Of a stretch of 63,595 bases of DNA, positions 8,304 through 16,784 are shown in pieces (position 1 is the stretch's first letter; every line of letters starts with the position of its first letter). The notes under the pieces were generated by a model. The model worked only from the letters and a program-made list of their open reading frames with translations. It was not told the origin of the DNA and did not search any database. Both the position numbers and the translations under genes were made by a program. This stretch comes from Hellea sp. (GTDB lineage Bacteria > Pseudomonadota > Alphaproteobacteria > Caulobacterales > Maricaulaceae). The stretch covers positions 1-63,595 of the forward strand of contig JAQXEH010000085.1 in assembly GCA_029250925.1 (NCBI GenBank), in the 5' to 3' direction.

Positions 8304-8658
8304 CTGGTCCAGCTAATTTAGTAAGTAATGGAATAAAAGAAAAACTAGCTAATACAGCTAGGGATCCTGCCGTGAAAGCCATCCAGCCTCCATCAATAGC
8401 TCCGGAAACATTTTGTTTGGAAGCCATTGCTACGACAATTGGTATATACATAGCACTCCAAAAGGTTATTCCGCCTTGAGTAATTGGCTTCATTTTGAAT
8501 TTAAATAAAGAGGTATTAGCTAGTAAAATTAATAAGATCATTGATATACCAACGCCACCAACGTTAGCGTTAATTCCCATCAAACGACCAAGCAGAATAC
8601 CGCATATAGAACCCACAAGCATGCAAAATGCTAATAAAGAAACACCGTAAATGACCAT
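8290..8658 (-). CDS. madL: Malonate transporter subunit MadL
   Basis: A 122-residue membrane protein with four hydrophobic segments, matching the small subunit of the MadLM malonate carrier. The stretch GRLMGINANVGGVGISMILL is the characteristic conserved part. The start is supported by a GAGGAA ribosome-binding site 5 bases before the ATG. It is the first gene of the madL-madM-matB operon and is divergent from crtE across a 121-base gap that must hold promoters for both directions. Confidence 0.88.
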   Translation of the reverse strand: MVIYGVSLLAFCMLVGSICGILLGRLMGINANVGGVGISMILLILLANTSLFKFKMKPITQGGITFWSAMYIPIVVAMASKQNVSGAIDGGWMAFTAGSLAVLASFSFIPLLTKLAGPDDVE

Positions 8659-8779
8659 ATGCTTTCCTCAAATATTCAAATACTATATCTTAACATACAG
8701 TAGAATTTAAACTGACTTTTTAGTGAGCCAAGACACATAATAAACAAATAATTACTCAGTTTTTATTGACACGATAGAC

Positions 8780-9751
8780 ATGTTAAAAGATGGTGTTCAG
8801 ATTAGTCAAAGTCTGGGTCAAATGAATATTCATAAAAAAAATACAATGACAAATGAGTCAGTAAAATCAAAAGTACAGTCCGTAAAAATACAAATTGAAA
8901 AAGCTTTAGCGAATTCACTGCCAAATGAAAACACCTGGCCTGTTAAGTTACACAAAGCCCAAAGACATGCCCTACTCTCGCCAGGTAAAAGATTTCGCCC
9001 ACTTCTCTGTTGTTTTGTAGCTAGTGGCCTAGGAAAAGAAGATGAAGCAGTAATTCTTGTTGGCTGCGTTGCGGAAATGGTACATGCAGCTTCTCTAATA
9101 TTAGATGATTTACCCTGTATGGATGATGCCGATATCAGAAGAAATCAGCCATCAACCCATATTGAATTTGATGAAAGTACAGCAATCCTCAGCGCTACAG
9201 CATTACTAAATCAGGCTTTCTCCGTAATATCCAAGCTTAATAACGTTACAGACAAAACAAAAGTTATGCTTGTAGATTTATTATCACACACCGTGGGATC
9301 CAATGGATTGATAGCCGGCCAAATAGCAGATCTTTCTAACAATAGCTCTGCGACTACCTTAAAAGACGTTGAGGAGCTTAATACTTTAAAAACAGGAGCT
9401 CTCTTTGACTTTAGCATCGAAAGCGCAGCAATTTTATCAAATGCTTCAGAGGTAAAGAAAAAACACCTCAAAGAATTTTCACGCTATCTTGGATTAGCTT
9501 TTCAGCTAATGGATGATGTCAAAGACAAACTTATGTCACAAGAAATAGCAGAAAAATCTATTAACAGAGATATAGGGAAAGCAACAATATTAGCTATTAA
9601 AGGATCTAGCCTTTCAATGGAAATTTTAACTAATTATCTGAAAAAATCAAAAGAGTCCCTGATTATGGCTGACCTTAGTAATCTCAATGCTTTTGACGTG
9701 TTATTTGAAAGCCAATTTTCATTTTTAAAAACTTATCAAAAAATTAAATAG
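8780..9751 (+). CDS. crtE: Polyprenyl diphosphate synthase, probably GGPP synthase
   Basis: A 323-residue trans-isoprenyl diphosphate synthase. The first aspartate-rich motif DDLPCMDD is at 109-116 and the second, LMDDVKD, is near 240, both needed to bind Mg-diphosphate. Next to crtW and crtZ it most likely makes geranylgeranyl diphosphate for phytoene synthesis, although an IspA-like farnesyl synthase cannot be ruled out by eye. The N-terminus is uncertain: ATG codons at 8780, 8822 and 8846 are all in frame and none has a good ribosome-binding site, while conservation appears to begin after the third. Confidence 0.85.
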   Translation: MLKDGVQISQSLGQMNIHKKNTMTNESVKSKVQSVKIQIEKALANSLPNENTWPVKLHKAQRHALLSPGKRFRPLLCCFVASGLGKEDEAVILVGCVAEMVHAASLILDDLPCMDDADIRRNQPSTHIEFDESTAILSATALLNQAFSVISKLNNVTDKTKVMLVDLLSHTVGSNGLIAGQIADLSNNSSATTLKDVEELNTLKTGALFDFSIESAAILSNASEVKKKHLKEFSRYLGLAFQLMDDVKDKLMSQEIAEKSINRDIGKATILAIKGSSLSMEILTNYLKKSKESLIMADLSNLNAFDVLFESQFSFLKTYQKIK

Positions 9752-9784
9752 AATTTTGTATTTTAAAAAGGCAATATAGCGCGG

Positions 9785-9806
9785 GTACAAACTATTTATT
9801 TTGTAC
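9785..9806. repeat. Inverted repeat upstream of crtW
   Basis: GTACAAA at 9785-9791 and TTTGTAC at 9800-9806 form a perfect 7-base inverted repeat around an 8-base spacer. It sits in the 104-base gap between crtE and crtW, about 50 bases before the crtW ATG. No T-run follows directly, so it looks more like an operator or an RNA hairpin than a terminator. Confidence 0.45.
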
Positions 9807-9855
9807 TAAGTGTATAAATAATTATGTTTCAAAAAGAACTTAAATTACCGAGATA

Positions 9856-10575
9856 ATGAATAAAGAAATAGACACAACATATTATAAAAAAAGCATTATT
9901 TATGCCTTAATCATCATAGTCGCATGGTTTATAGTTCATGTATTCAGTGTATTCATTCATTCATTAAGCAACCCTTTGTGGCAGACAGTACTGTTAATTC
10001 TACTGCAATCCTGGCTTTATGCAGGAATGTTTATTGTAGCTCACGATGCTATGCACGGAACACTATGTCCCAAAAATATTAAATTAAACGATGCAATAGG
10101 AGGATTTATTGTCTTCATTTATGCTGGTTTTAAGTGGGAGAAAATGAGATCATCCCATCATGAGCATCACACTCACTCTGGCACAAATAAAGATCCAGAT
10201 TATTACTCAAAAAATTCTCAGAACTTTTTGTCTTGGTATATGAATTTCTTTAGTAATTATTTTAAATTGAAACAGTTTTTTCTCATGGTTGTTTTCACTC
10301 TAGTGTACATACTAATTCTAGGTGCTGAATACAAAAACACAATTGTGATGTGGGCAATACCTGCAATTCTCTCATCTTTTCAGTTATTTTATTTTGGAAC
10401 ATATCTAACCCACAGGAACTCTAGACCCTTTAAAGACAAACATAATGCGCGAACAAATGAATTTCCATTTTGGTTGTCGCTAGTAACTTGCTTTCATTTT
10501 GGTTATCATCACGAGCATCATCTATATCCTTACGAACCCTGGTGGCGCCTCCCTGCCCGGAAATTAAATCAATGA
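9856..10575 (+). CDS. crtW: Beta-carotene 4-ketolase
   Basis: A 239-residue membrane di-iron oxygenase of the fatty-acid-desaturase fold that adds keto groups at C4/C4' of beta-ionone rings. The histidine clusters are HDAMHG near residue 63, SSHHEHHTHSGT near 100, and FHFGYHHEHHLYP followed by WWRLPARK at the C-terminus. The final pattern, with EPWWRLP, is typical of CrtW rather than of ordinary desaturases. Hydrophobic segments lie between the clusters. It overlaps crtZ by 4 bases (ATGA), so the ketolase and hydroxylase are probably translated together, giving canthaxanthin/astaxanthin-type products. Confidence 0.93.
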   Translation: MNKEIDTTYYKKSIIYALIIIVAWFIVHVFSVFIHSLSNPLWQTVLLILLQSWLYAGMFIVAHDAMHGTLCPKNIKLNDAIGGFIVFIYAGFKWEKMRSSHHEHHTHSGTNKDPDYYSKNSQNFLSWYMNFFSNYFKLKQFFLMVVFTLVYILILGAEYKNTIVMWAIPAILSSFQLFYFGTYLTHRNSRPFKDKHNARTNEFPFWLSLVTCFHFGYHHEHHLYPYEPWWRLPARKLNQ

Positions 10576-11027
10576 TAATTAATTTAATAATAATAGCCAT
10601 AAGTATAATAGGCATGGAAACTTTTGCTATCTTCTTTCACAAATATTTTATGCATGGACCAGGGTGGAAATGGCACGAAAGCCATCATACTCATACCGAA
10701 GGGTATTTTGAAAGAAATGACCTCTACGCACTATGTTTCAGCGTTATTGCTGCTGTTCTCTTTATTTTGGGTTCGCTCTATTGGGAGCCGCTATACTTTA
10801 TAGCAGTAGGATTGACTGTTTATGGGCTGTTATATGGTTTTGTCCATGATGGTCTCGTTCATCGACGCTGGACGTTTAAATATGCACCTAAAAATGGTTA
10901 TCTTTACAGACTAGTATTGGCGCATAGAATACATCATAATACTACAACCAAAGAGGGTGCGGTGTCTTTTGGGTTTTTGTATGCTGAACGTATAAGTAAA
11001 TTAAAATCAAAACTCAAAGGTCAGTGA
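10572..11027 (+). CDS. crtZ: Beta-carotene 3-hydroxylase
   Basis: A 151-residue membrane di-iron hydroxylase that adds OH at C3/C3' of beta-ionone rings. Histidine motifs are HKYFMHG, WHESHHTHTEG, HDGLVHRRW and HRIHHNTTTKEG, in the order expected for CrtZ. The frame is open back to 10470, but I choose ATG 10572 because it forms the ATGA overlap with the crtW stop, gives the family's usual length, and the protein upstream of it has no CrtZ character. The stop overlaps the GTG start of aat. Confidence 0.93.
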   Translation: MIINLIIIAISIIGMETFAIFFHKYFMHGPGWKWHESHHTHTEGYFERNDLYALCFSVIAAVLFILGSLYWEPLYFIAVGLTVYGLLYGFVHDGLVHRRWTFKYAPKNGYLYRLVLAHRIHHNTTTKEGAVSFGFLYAERISKLKSKLKGQ

Positions 11028-11626
11028 TTAACTCAAGCTTACTAAATTCCAATCTTCTTCTAGATTGCTACAAAGTTGGCATTTTTCCAATGGCAAATAG
11101 CCGCGAAAACAAAGAAATATTCTTTGTGGATCCAGATGAAAGAGGTATCATTCCTCTTGATAAATTACATATATCCAAATCATTAAAAAAATTCATGAAA
11201 AATATGAAATATGAGGTTTCATTTAATAAATCGTTTATGCAGGTGATAAAGAACTGCGCAGAGCCCTCACTATCGAGAGGGGAGACATGGATTAGTCATG
11301 ATATTGAAAGACTTTATTGCGAATTACACCATAAAGGAAAAGCTCACTCAATAGAGGTATGGGAAAATGAAAACTTAGTAGGTGGCATGTATGGAATGGC
11401 CATTGGCGGCGCATTCTTTGGGGAGAGCATGTTTTCAAATAAAGTAAATGCTAGTAAAGTAGCTCTTGTAAAGCTTGTGGGACAGTTAAATAATAAAAAC
11501 TTTATCTTACTTGACACACAGTTCATGACTAAACATCTTCAAACTATGGGCGGAATTGAAATTAGTCGAGGGAACTATCAAGACCTATTGAACATCGCTC
11601 TTAATATAAGTACAGAGTTTATATAA
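11024..11626 (+). CDS. aat: Leucyl/phenylalanyl-tRNA--protein transferase
   Basis: A 200-residue enzyme that adds Leu or Phe to N-terminal Arg/Lys of proteins, marking them for ClpAP degradation (N-degron pathway). Recognisable blocks are LLLDCYKVGIFPMA near the N-terminus, DPDERGIIPL, SRGETWIS and GGMYGMAIGGAFFGESMFS. It begins at GTG 11024 inside the crtZ stop region (GTGA overlap). In many alphaproteobacteria aat follows accB-accC; here it is at the end of the crtE/crtW/crtZ run, about 20 kb from accBC. Confidence 0.95.
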   Translation: MINSSLLNSNLLLDCYKVGIFPMANSRENKEIFFVDPDERGIIPLDKLHISKSLKKFMKNMKYEVSFNKSFMQVIKNCAEPSLSRGETWISHDIERLYCELHHKGKAHSIEVWENENLVGGMYGMAIGGAFFGESMFSNKVNASKVALVKLVGQLNNKNFILLDTQFMTKHLQTMGGIEISRGNYQDLLNIALNISTEFI

Positions 11627-11646
11627 TAATCTAGAAAGTTGTTAAT

Positions 11647-13029
11647 GTGATAACATTCAATAAAATAAACCTTAGAAATATATTAATTCTACTCAGTCCA
11701 ATATTCATCAACGCTTGCAGTGGGTCCCTCGATCTAAAAGAATCGATAGCATTTGAAAGCACCTATGCACCTGATCTAAGTATAACAACACTGATAACTA
11801 ATGCTAAAATTATTGATGGAACTGGTGCTGATACATTTAATGGTTCTATTTGTATTGACCAAGGAAAAATAAAGAAAATATTATCCAATAATATTCTTAA
11901 TGACAAGATTGAGGCAGTAGATATTAACTGTACATATACTAATAAAATCGATGCAAAAAATAGATTTGTAACACCAGGGATAATTGATGTGCATTCGCAT
12001 TTGGGTAACTACCCAAGCCCTTCTATATCGGCCCATAATGATGGAAATGAAATTACTTCACCAATTACGTCTGAGGTTTATGCCGAACATGGTGTTTGGC
12101 CTCAAGACCCCGGCTTCGATGAAGCATTAAAGGGAGGCGTAACTACTCTTCATATTTTACCAGGCTCAGCCAATTTATTTGGAGGGCGAGGCGTAACGCT
12201 TAGAAACTACCCCTCTAGAACGGTACAAGGCATGAAGTTTCCAGAAGCTCCTTACACATTAAAAATGGCTTGCGGTGAAAACCCTAAGAGAGTTTACGGC
12301 GAAAGAGGTGGTCCCGGCTCACGAATGGGCAATTTTGCAGGTTATCGTCAAAACTGGATTCGTGCTCAAGAATATCAAGAAAAACGTAATTCAAATCGAT
12401 TAAATACCTCTCGGGATTTACAATTAGAAACTCTTGCTGATGTGCTAGACGGAAAAATTTTAGTGCAAATGCATTGCTACAGAGCTGATGAAATGGCTCA
12501 AATATTAGATTTGGCAAAAGAATTTGATTACAAAGTTACTACTTTCCATCATGCTGTCGAGGCATATAAAATTAGTGATATTTTGAGAGAGAACGACACT
12601 TGTGCTGCTATGTGGGCTGATTGGTATGGCTTTAAAATGGAGTCATATGATGGAATACTTGAAAATATACCGTTTGTACATCAAGCAGGGGCTTGCGCTA
12701 TGATTCACTCAGATAGCGATAGCGGTATTCAAAGGCTAAACCAAGAAGTAGCCAAATCTTGGGCACACGGTAATAGAGCCGGTCTAAATATAAAAAAAGA
12801 AGAAGCATGGACTTGGCTAACATCTAATCCAGCCAAGGCATTGGGTATACTGGATCAAACAGGAACACTTGAAACTGGAAAAAGAGCAGATATTATAATA
12901 TGGAGTGCAGATCCTTTCACTACATACTCGAGGCCTGAAAAGGTTTTTTTAGACGGCCAATTACTATATGATAAACATAATAATATTTATCCTAGAAGTG
13001 ATTTCCGTTTAGGGTATGGAGTTAAGTAA
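11647..13029 (+). CDS. Periplasmic amidohydrolase lipoprotein
   Basis: A 460-residue amidohydrolase-superfamily protein of the imidazolonepropionase/prolidase-like group, substrate unknown. An N-terminal lipobox ends at INAC (Cys24), so it should be a lipoprotein outside the cytoplasm. Predicted metal ligands are all present: HSH in DVHSHLG, His in VQMHCYRADEM, His in TFHHAVEAY and Asp in MIHSDSDSG. A C-terminal beta-sandwich part with TGKRADIIIWSADPF completes the fold. The stop TAA overlaps the ATG of the next gene by one base, and that gene encodes a divergent paralogue. Confidence 0.85.
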   Translation: MITFNKINLRNILILLSPIFINACSGSLDLKESIAFESTYAPDLSITTLITNAKIIDGTGADTFNGSICIDQGKIKKILSNNILNDKIEAVDINCTYTNKIDAKNRFVTPGIIDVHSHLGNYPSPSISAHNDGNEITSPITSEVYAEHGVWPQDPGFDEALKGGVTTLHILPGSANLFGGRGVTLRNYPSRTVQGMKFPEAPYTLKMACGENPKRVYGERGGPGSRMGNFAGYRQNWIRAQEYQEKRNSNRLNTSRDLQLETLADVLDGKILVQMHCYRADEMAQILDLAKEFDYKVTTFHHAVEAYKISDILRENDTCAAMWADWYGFKMESYDGILENIPFVHQAGACAMIHSDSDSGIQRLNQEVAKSWAHGNRAGLNIKKEEAWTWLTSNPAKALGILDQTGTLETGKRADIIIWSADPFTTYSRPEKVFLDGQLLYDKHNNIYPRSDFRLGYGVK

Positions 13030-14402
13030 TGATAAGAATTTTTATTTACTCTTTTATTATATTTATATTTTTAATAAACTACTCCGCATATGCAAAAGAC
13101 TTGTTAATCACAAATGCTAAGCTGGTGATCGACACAAAAACATTTAAAGAGAATTTAGAATCTAACGAGAAACTGCCAACTGATTATACAAACAATATCC
13201 ATGAAAATATAACTATATATCAAAGTGTGCGTGCGGGAAGCGATAAGACAATAACTGTTTTCTTCAAGGGCATCGAGGCTGATTATATAAAGGAAATGCT
13301 AGGTGATACAGACTATGTAATTAAGGATGCTGAAGGTAATTGGGTAACCTCAGGAATATTCGCTCCATACTCGCATTTAGGTATGGCGGATATCGGAGGA
13401 GAGGAATTAACTAATGATATTAGCTCACCAGGATCCTCTACTACTATAAGTGAAAAAGCGAGTGATAGCTTCAATCCACAATCTGTTTTTGTAGCCAATA
13501 ATAGAAGACATGGAGTTACTCACGCTGTTATTTCACCAACTGCAGCTGGAAACTCTGTTTTTGCAGGTACAGGTTCCATAGTATCCTTAACTGGTAAATA
13601 TAATTCCGTTATAAAAGAGAGAGCTTTTGTTTTTGCTCAACTCGGTGAAAAAGGTACGCAAAATTCTGGTGGGTCAAGATCTGCTTCACTTTTGCAATTA
13701 AAAGAGGGCTTAAATACTGCACTTTGTAATGATTTTAGGAATTGTAGAAACTCACTAGAAAGAGCAATTAATAATATTAATATAAACTCATCTATTTCTA
13801 ACTCTGAATCTGAGTACCTAATCCGTGTGACTAGAGGTAATATTCCACTGATAATATCAGTTGAAAGAGCTATTGATATAATTAAAGTTATAAATCTTAA
13901 AAAAACCTTTAAAAGATTAGATATAATAATTCTCGGAGCTTCCGAGGCATGGAAAGTCGCAGAGCAGATAGCAGAAAATAATATAAAAGTTATGATTGAC
14001 CCACATAATAATCTACCCTCAAGTTTTGAAACAGTAGATTCATCTCTTAAAAATATTATAATATTAGATAAAGCAGGAGTAGACTACGCAATAACTAATT
14101 TATCTGCACTAGGACTACAAGGCATTGGAACCCTAACTCAGCATGCAGGAAATGCTGTTGCCAATGGTTTAGAGTGGCATAAAGCATTTGCTGCGATCAC
14201 GTCTACACCTGCGAGCTGGTTTAATTTATCTCTTATAAACAATTCTCTAGTAATTTGGGATGGAGACCCTCTCAATATAACTTCGACACCAACAAGTATG
14301 TTTATAGACGGTCAAGCGCAAAGTTTAGAATCAAGACAGACATTGCTACGTGACCGTTATAACCCAGTTAATGAGAGTGAAAAAGAACATAAATATCGTT
14401 AG
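13029..14402 (+). CDS. Amidohydrolase-like exported protein lacking metal ligands
   Basis: A 457-residue exported protein with a signal peptide of about 22 residues ending near AYA. It shares the overall amidohydrolase layout with the gene before it, but the metal positions look lost: the HxH site reads APYSHLGMAD, the later His sites read IISVERAID and ILGASEAW, and the Asp region reads YAITNLSALG. It keeps the end features (VIWDGDPL, FIDGQ). It is therefore probably a non-catalytic partner or a much altered enzyme. The tight coupling with the active-looking paralogue suggests a heteromeric complex. Its stop overlaps the recO stop on the other strand. Confidence 0.78.
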   Translation: MIRIFIYSFIIFIFLINYSAYAKDLLITNAKLVIDTKTFKENLESNEKLPTDYTNNIHENITIYQSVRAGSDKTITVFFKGIEADYIKEMLGDTDYVIKDAEGNWVTSGIFAPYSHLGMADIGGEELTNDISSPGSSTTISEKASDSFNPQSVFVANNRRHGVTHAVISPTAAGNSVFAGTGSIVSLTGKYNSVIKERAFVFAQLGEKGTQNSGGSRSASLLQLKEGLNTALCNDFRNCRNSLERAINNININSSISNSESEYLIRVTRGNIPLIISVERAIDIIKVINLKKTFKRLDIIILGASEAWKVAEQIAENNIKVMIDPHNNLPSSFETVDSSLKNIIILDKAGVDYAITNLSALGLQGIGTLTQHAGNAVANGLEWHKAFAAITSTPASWFNLSLINNSLVIWDGDPLNITSTPTSMFIDGQAQSLESRQTLLRDRYNPVNESEKEHKYR

Positions 14403-15133
14403 GCGATGTACCCGGTATCATTTAATAACTGGATCATGCGCCTTCTCTCATCAGGCAACGTCTTATTTACGCCCCACTGCAACCTTGTCTCCAAAAAAAA
14501 TCCAGTTAGTTCTAAACCAGCTTGGAGGTCATCAGGGCTAAATGATGAATTAGAAATTAAAAATTCAGGTAATAAAAATAATTTATCTGCGTAAGGTTTC
14601 GCCGCTTCAGCGCTTACAGCCCTACCCGACCTTGGTGATACATGGGTTAGATTATCTTTAGAGCCAGTTGCTGCACAACACTTCAAATCCAGCCCATACC
14701 CCATGGCAGATAGCAAGCCAGACTCCCACTTAATATACAAAGCAGGCCAGATTTCATGAATACCTAAATTATTCAATACAACACCAAAGGCTTGATACAC
14801 ATCTAGATGTGCTTCCCGTTCAGGCAAGCACTCACGAGCCATAGCGCACAAAGAGTTAAGAGCTGATAATGATAATCTATCTTCCATAATTTGTGCAGCC
14901 TTAGAAACTAATGGCTCTACCGTAAAACTACCTAAATGCTCGGAAAGCCTCGCACTCCACTCAACATTTATTTTATTTCCTGGCTGCAATATTGGACGAA
15001 TTTTTCTACTTATACCCCCTCTAACAAGGCCTAAGTGACGACCATAATCAGGGGTTAATACATCTATTATAGCTGAAGTTTCCCCATGCTTTCGTACTGA
15101 TAAAACGTATCCCTCAGAATTCCAGTTCATCAC
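14399..15133 (-). CDS. recO: DNA repair protein RecO
   Basis: A 244-residue recombination mediator that works with RecF and RecR to load RecA on gapped DNA. The N-terminal OB-fold begins with WNSEGYVLSVRKHGETSAIIDVLT broken here into EGYVLS and HGETSAI blocks, followed by HLGLVRGG, both typical of RecO. Cysteines in the C-terminal half are fewer than in zinc-binding RecO proteins. It is the last gene of the long rel-to-recO operon, overlapping era by 4 bases and converging with the second amidohydrolase gene over 4 bases. Confidence 0.92.
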   Translation of the reverse strand: MMNWNSEGYVLSVRKHGETSAIIDVLTPDYGRHLGLVRGGISRKIRPILQPGNKINVEWSARLSEHLGSFTVEPLVSKAAQIMEDRLSLSALNSLCAMARECLPEREAHLDVYQAFGVVLNNLGIHEIWPALYIKWESGLLSAMGYGLDLKCCAATGSKDNLTHVSPRSGRAVSAEAAKPYADKLFLLPEFLISNSSFSPDDLQAGLELTGFFLETRLQWGVNKTLPDERRRMIQLLNDTGYIA

Positions 15134-16101
15134 GCATCATACTCAAGTCCAGTTTCTATATAATGGGACTTATCATTTTGCCAATTATCCCTTACTTTAA
15201 CAAAAAGAAAGAGATGAACTTTTCTTCCTAACCAGTCTTGCATATCATTCCGGGCACTTGCACCTATAAATTTAATAGTCTTACCACCCTTCCCAAGAAC
15301 AATAGGTTTTTGACTATCTCTTCGAACGTATATTATCTGGTCAATTCTTACATCACCATTTTTCTGGTTTTTCCAGCTCTCTGTTTCAACAGTGGATGCA
15401 TAAGGAAGTTCGTCATGAAGTCTTAGAAAAATTTTTTCACGGGTTATTTCAGCGGCCATTAGACGAGATGGAATGTCTGCAGCTTGGTCAGCAGGATACA
15501 AAAAAGGTGAGATAGGCATCAGATTTGCTAAGTATTCTGAAAGTTTGTTTATACCTTCCATGTTGATAGCCGAGACTATAAAAATTTCATCATAAATTTC
15601 TAATTTTTTAAATTCCGCAATTAAGGAAAGGGTTAGGTCATGAGCTAACTCATCAATTTTATTTAGTATCAAGAATATTTTCTTTTTGTCTATCCGTTTG
15701 AGGCCATTCGAAACTCTTTTAGTATCTTCCACAGAAAGGCGATCTTGCGATGTTCCATTATTATTTAAACATCGGTGATAAGCCGGTGCATCAACAACAT
15801 GTATTATAACTTCAGCATCATTAACACCAGTCCAAGCAGCATGTACCATAGACTTTGACAATCTATCAGATTCTTTAGGTGAGAAAATTCCTGGAGTATC
15901 CACTAAAACAACTTGCGCTTCTGAATTATCGCTTCCTGTAAGCATAGCTATTCCGCGTATTTGGAACCTTGTGGTCTGAACTTTATGCGTAACAATTGAA
16001 ACTTTTTCACCTACAAGTGCATTAGTTAATGTTGATTTACCTGCATTTGGGGCTCCTATTACAGCGGCAAAACCTGACCTATTTCTTATTTCTTTTGTCA
16101 T
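15130..16101 (-). CDS. era: GTPase Era
   Basis: A 323-residue Ras-like GTPase that binds the 3' end of 16S rRNA and promotes 30S ribosome assembly. G1 is GAPNAGKSTLTN near residue 17, G3 is DTPGIF and G4 is NKID. A C-terminal KH domain contains VLGKGGKTIKFIG. Both domains are intact and the length is normal. It overlaps rnc and recO by 4 bases each; the rnc-era pairing is conserved across bacteria and links rRNA processing to assembly. Confidence 0.97.
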   Translation of the reverse strand: MTKEIRNRSGFAAVIGAPNAGKSTLTNALVGEKVSIVTHKVQTTRFQIRGIAMLTGSDNSEAQVVLVDTPGIFSPKESDRLSKSMVHAAWTGVNDAEVIIHVVDAPAYHRCLNNNGTSQDRLSVEDTKRVSNGLKRIDKKKIFLILNKIDELAHDLTLSLIAEFKKLEIYDEIFIVSAINMEGINKLSEYLANLMPISPFLYPADQAADIPSRLMAAEITREKIFLRLHDELPYASTVETESWKNQKNGDVRIDQIIYVRRDSQKPIVLGKGGKTIKFIGASARNDMQDWLGRKVHLFLFVKVRDNWQNDKSHYIETGLEYDA

Positions 16102-16784
16102 GACTTCCAGTTACTTAATAAATTTATTGCAGCGGCTAATTCCGCTTCTTTTTTAGAACGCCCATTTCCAACCGCAGTTCCTTGACCAAGAACGTGGACC
16201 TCTATTTCAAAAAGAGGTTTATGGTCTGGTCCGGTTCTTTTTAATAGGGTATACTTTGGCAATTCTTTATTTGTCGTTGCAGCTCTTTCTTGCAATGTAG
16301 TTTTCGGATCTTTTATTGAGCAATTTTGTGAAACAAACAAATTAGACCACTCTCTTTCATAGAACTCCCTCGTTGCGGTTAGGCCTCCATCGAGATAGAT
16401 AGCAGCTATAATAGATTCGCATATATCACCAAGTATGGAAACATTACCTCTCCCTCCTTGTTTATCCAGTGCAGGAGAAATTAGCATTACAGAGCCAATA
16501 TCAAGTCTCTTTGACACTATCGCGCAGGTTTCCTTTCGGACCAGAGAATTCAGCCTTACAGCCATTTCCCCTTCATCTTTATTCATTGTCTTATAAAGCC
16601 TCTCGGCTGTTAATAAGCCGAGAACCCTATCTCCTAAAAACTCCAAGCGTTCGTAATTTACTATTGAACGCCTTCCTGATCCATAGGAGCTGTGAGTTAT
16701 TGATCTTAGAGCAAGCTCCTTGTCACTGAAAACATATCCAATTTTGTCTTCTAGCCTACTTATATGCCGTTCGCTCATAATCAT
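16098..16784 (-). CDS. rnc: Ribonuclease III
   Basis: A 228-residue double-strand-specific endoribonuclease that processes rRNA precursors and structured mRNAs. The signature ERLEFLGDRVLGLL near residue 43 carries the catalytic acidic residues, and GDICESIIAAIYLDGG supplies the second acidic cluster. A C-terminal dsRNA-binding domain follows, with the expected VGNGRSKKEAELAAA. Start and stop overlap lepB and era by 4 bases each. Confidence 0.97.
   Translation of the reverse strand: MIMSERHISRLEDKIGYVFSDKELALRSITHSSYGSGRRSIVNYERLEFLGDRVLGLLTAERLYKTMNKDEGEMAVRLNSLVRKETCAIVSKRLDIGSVMLISPALDKQGGRGNVSILGDICESIIAAIYLDGGLTATREFYEREWSNLFVSQNCSIKDPKTTLQERAATTNKELPKYTLLKRTGPDHKPLFEIEVHVLGQGTAVGNGRSKKEAELAAAINLLSNWKS

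Noticed and set aside
8659-8779. A PpsR/CrtJ-type light/redox operator upstream of crtE
   Set aside because: I looked for TGT-N12-ACA in the madL-crtE gap and did not find a convincing copy.
9824-9856. A 10-codon leader frame (MFQKELKLPR) ending in TAATGA at the crtW start
   Set aside because: It has no ribosome-binding site and the length is easily met by chance; the overlap with crtW is not enough to call a leader peptide.
10470-10571. An upstream in-frame extension of crtZ inside crtW
   Set aside because: The translation there has no CrtZ features and lies wholly within crtW; the ATG at 10572 gives the usual length and an ATGA overlap.
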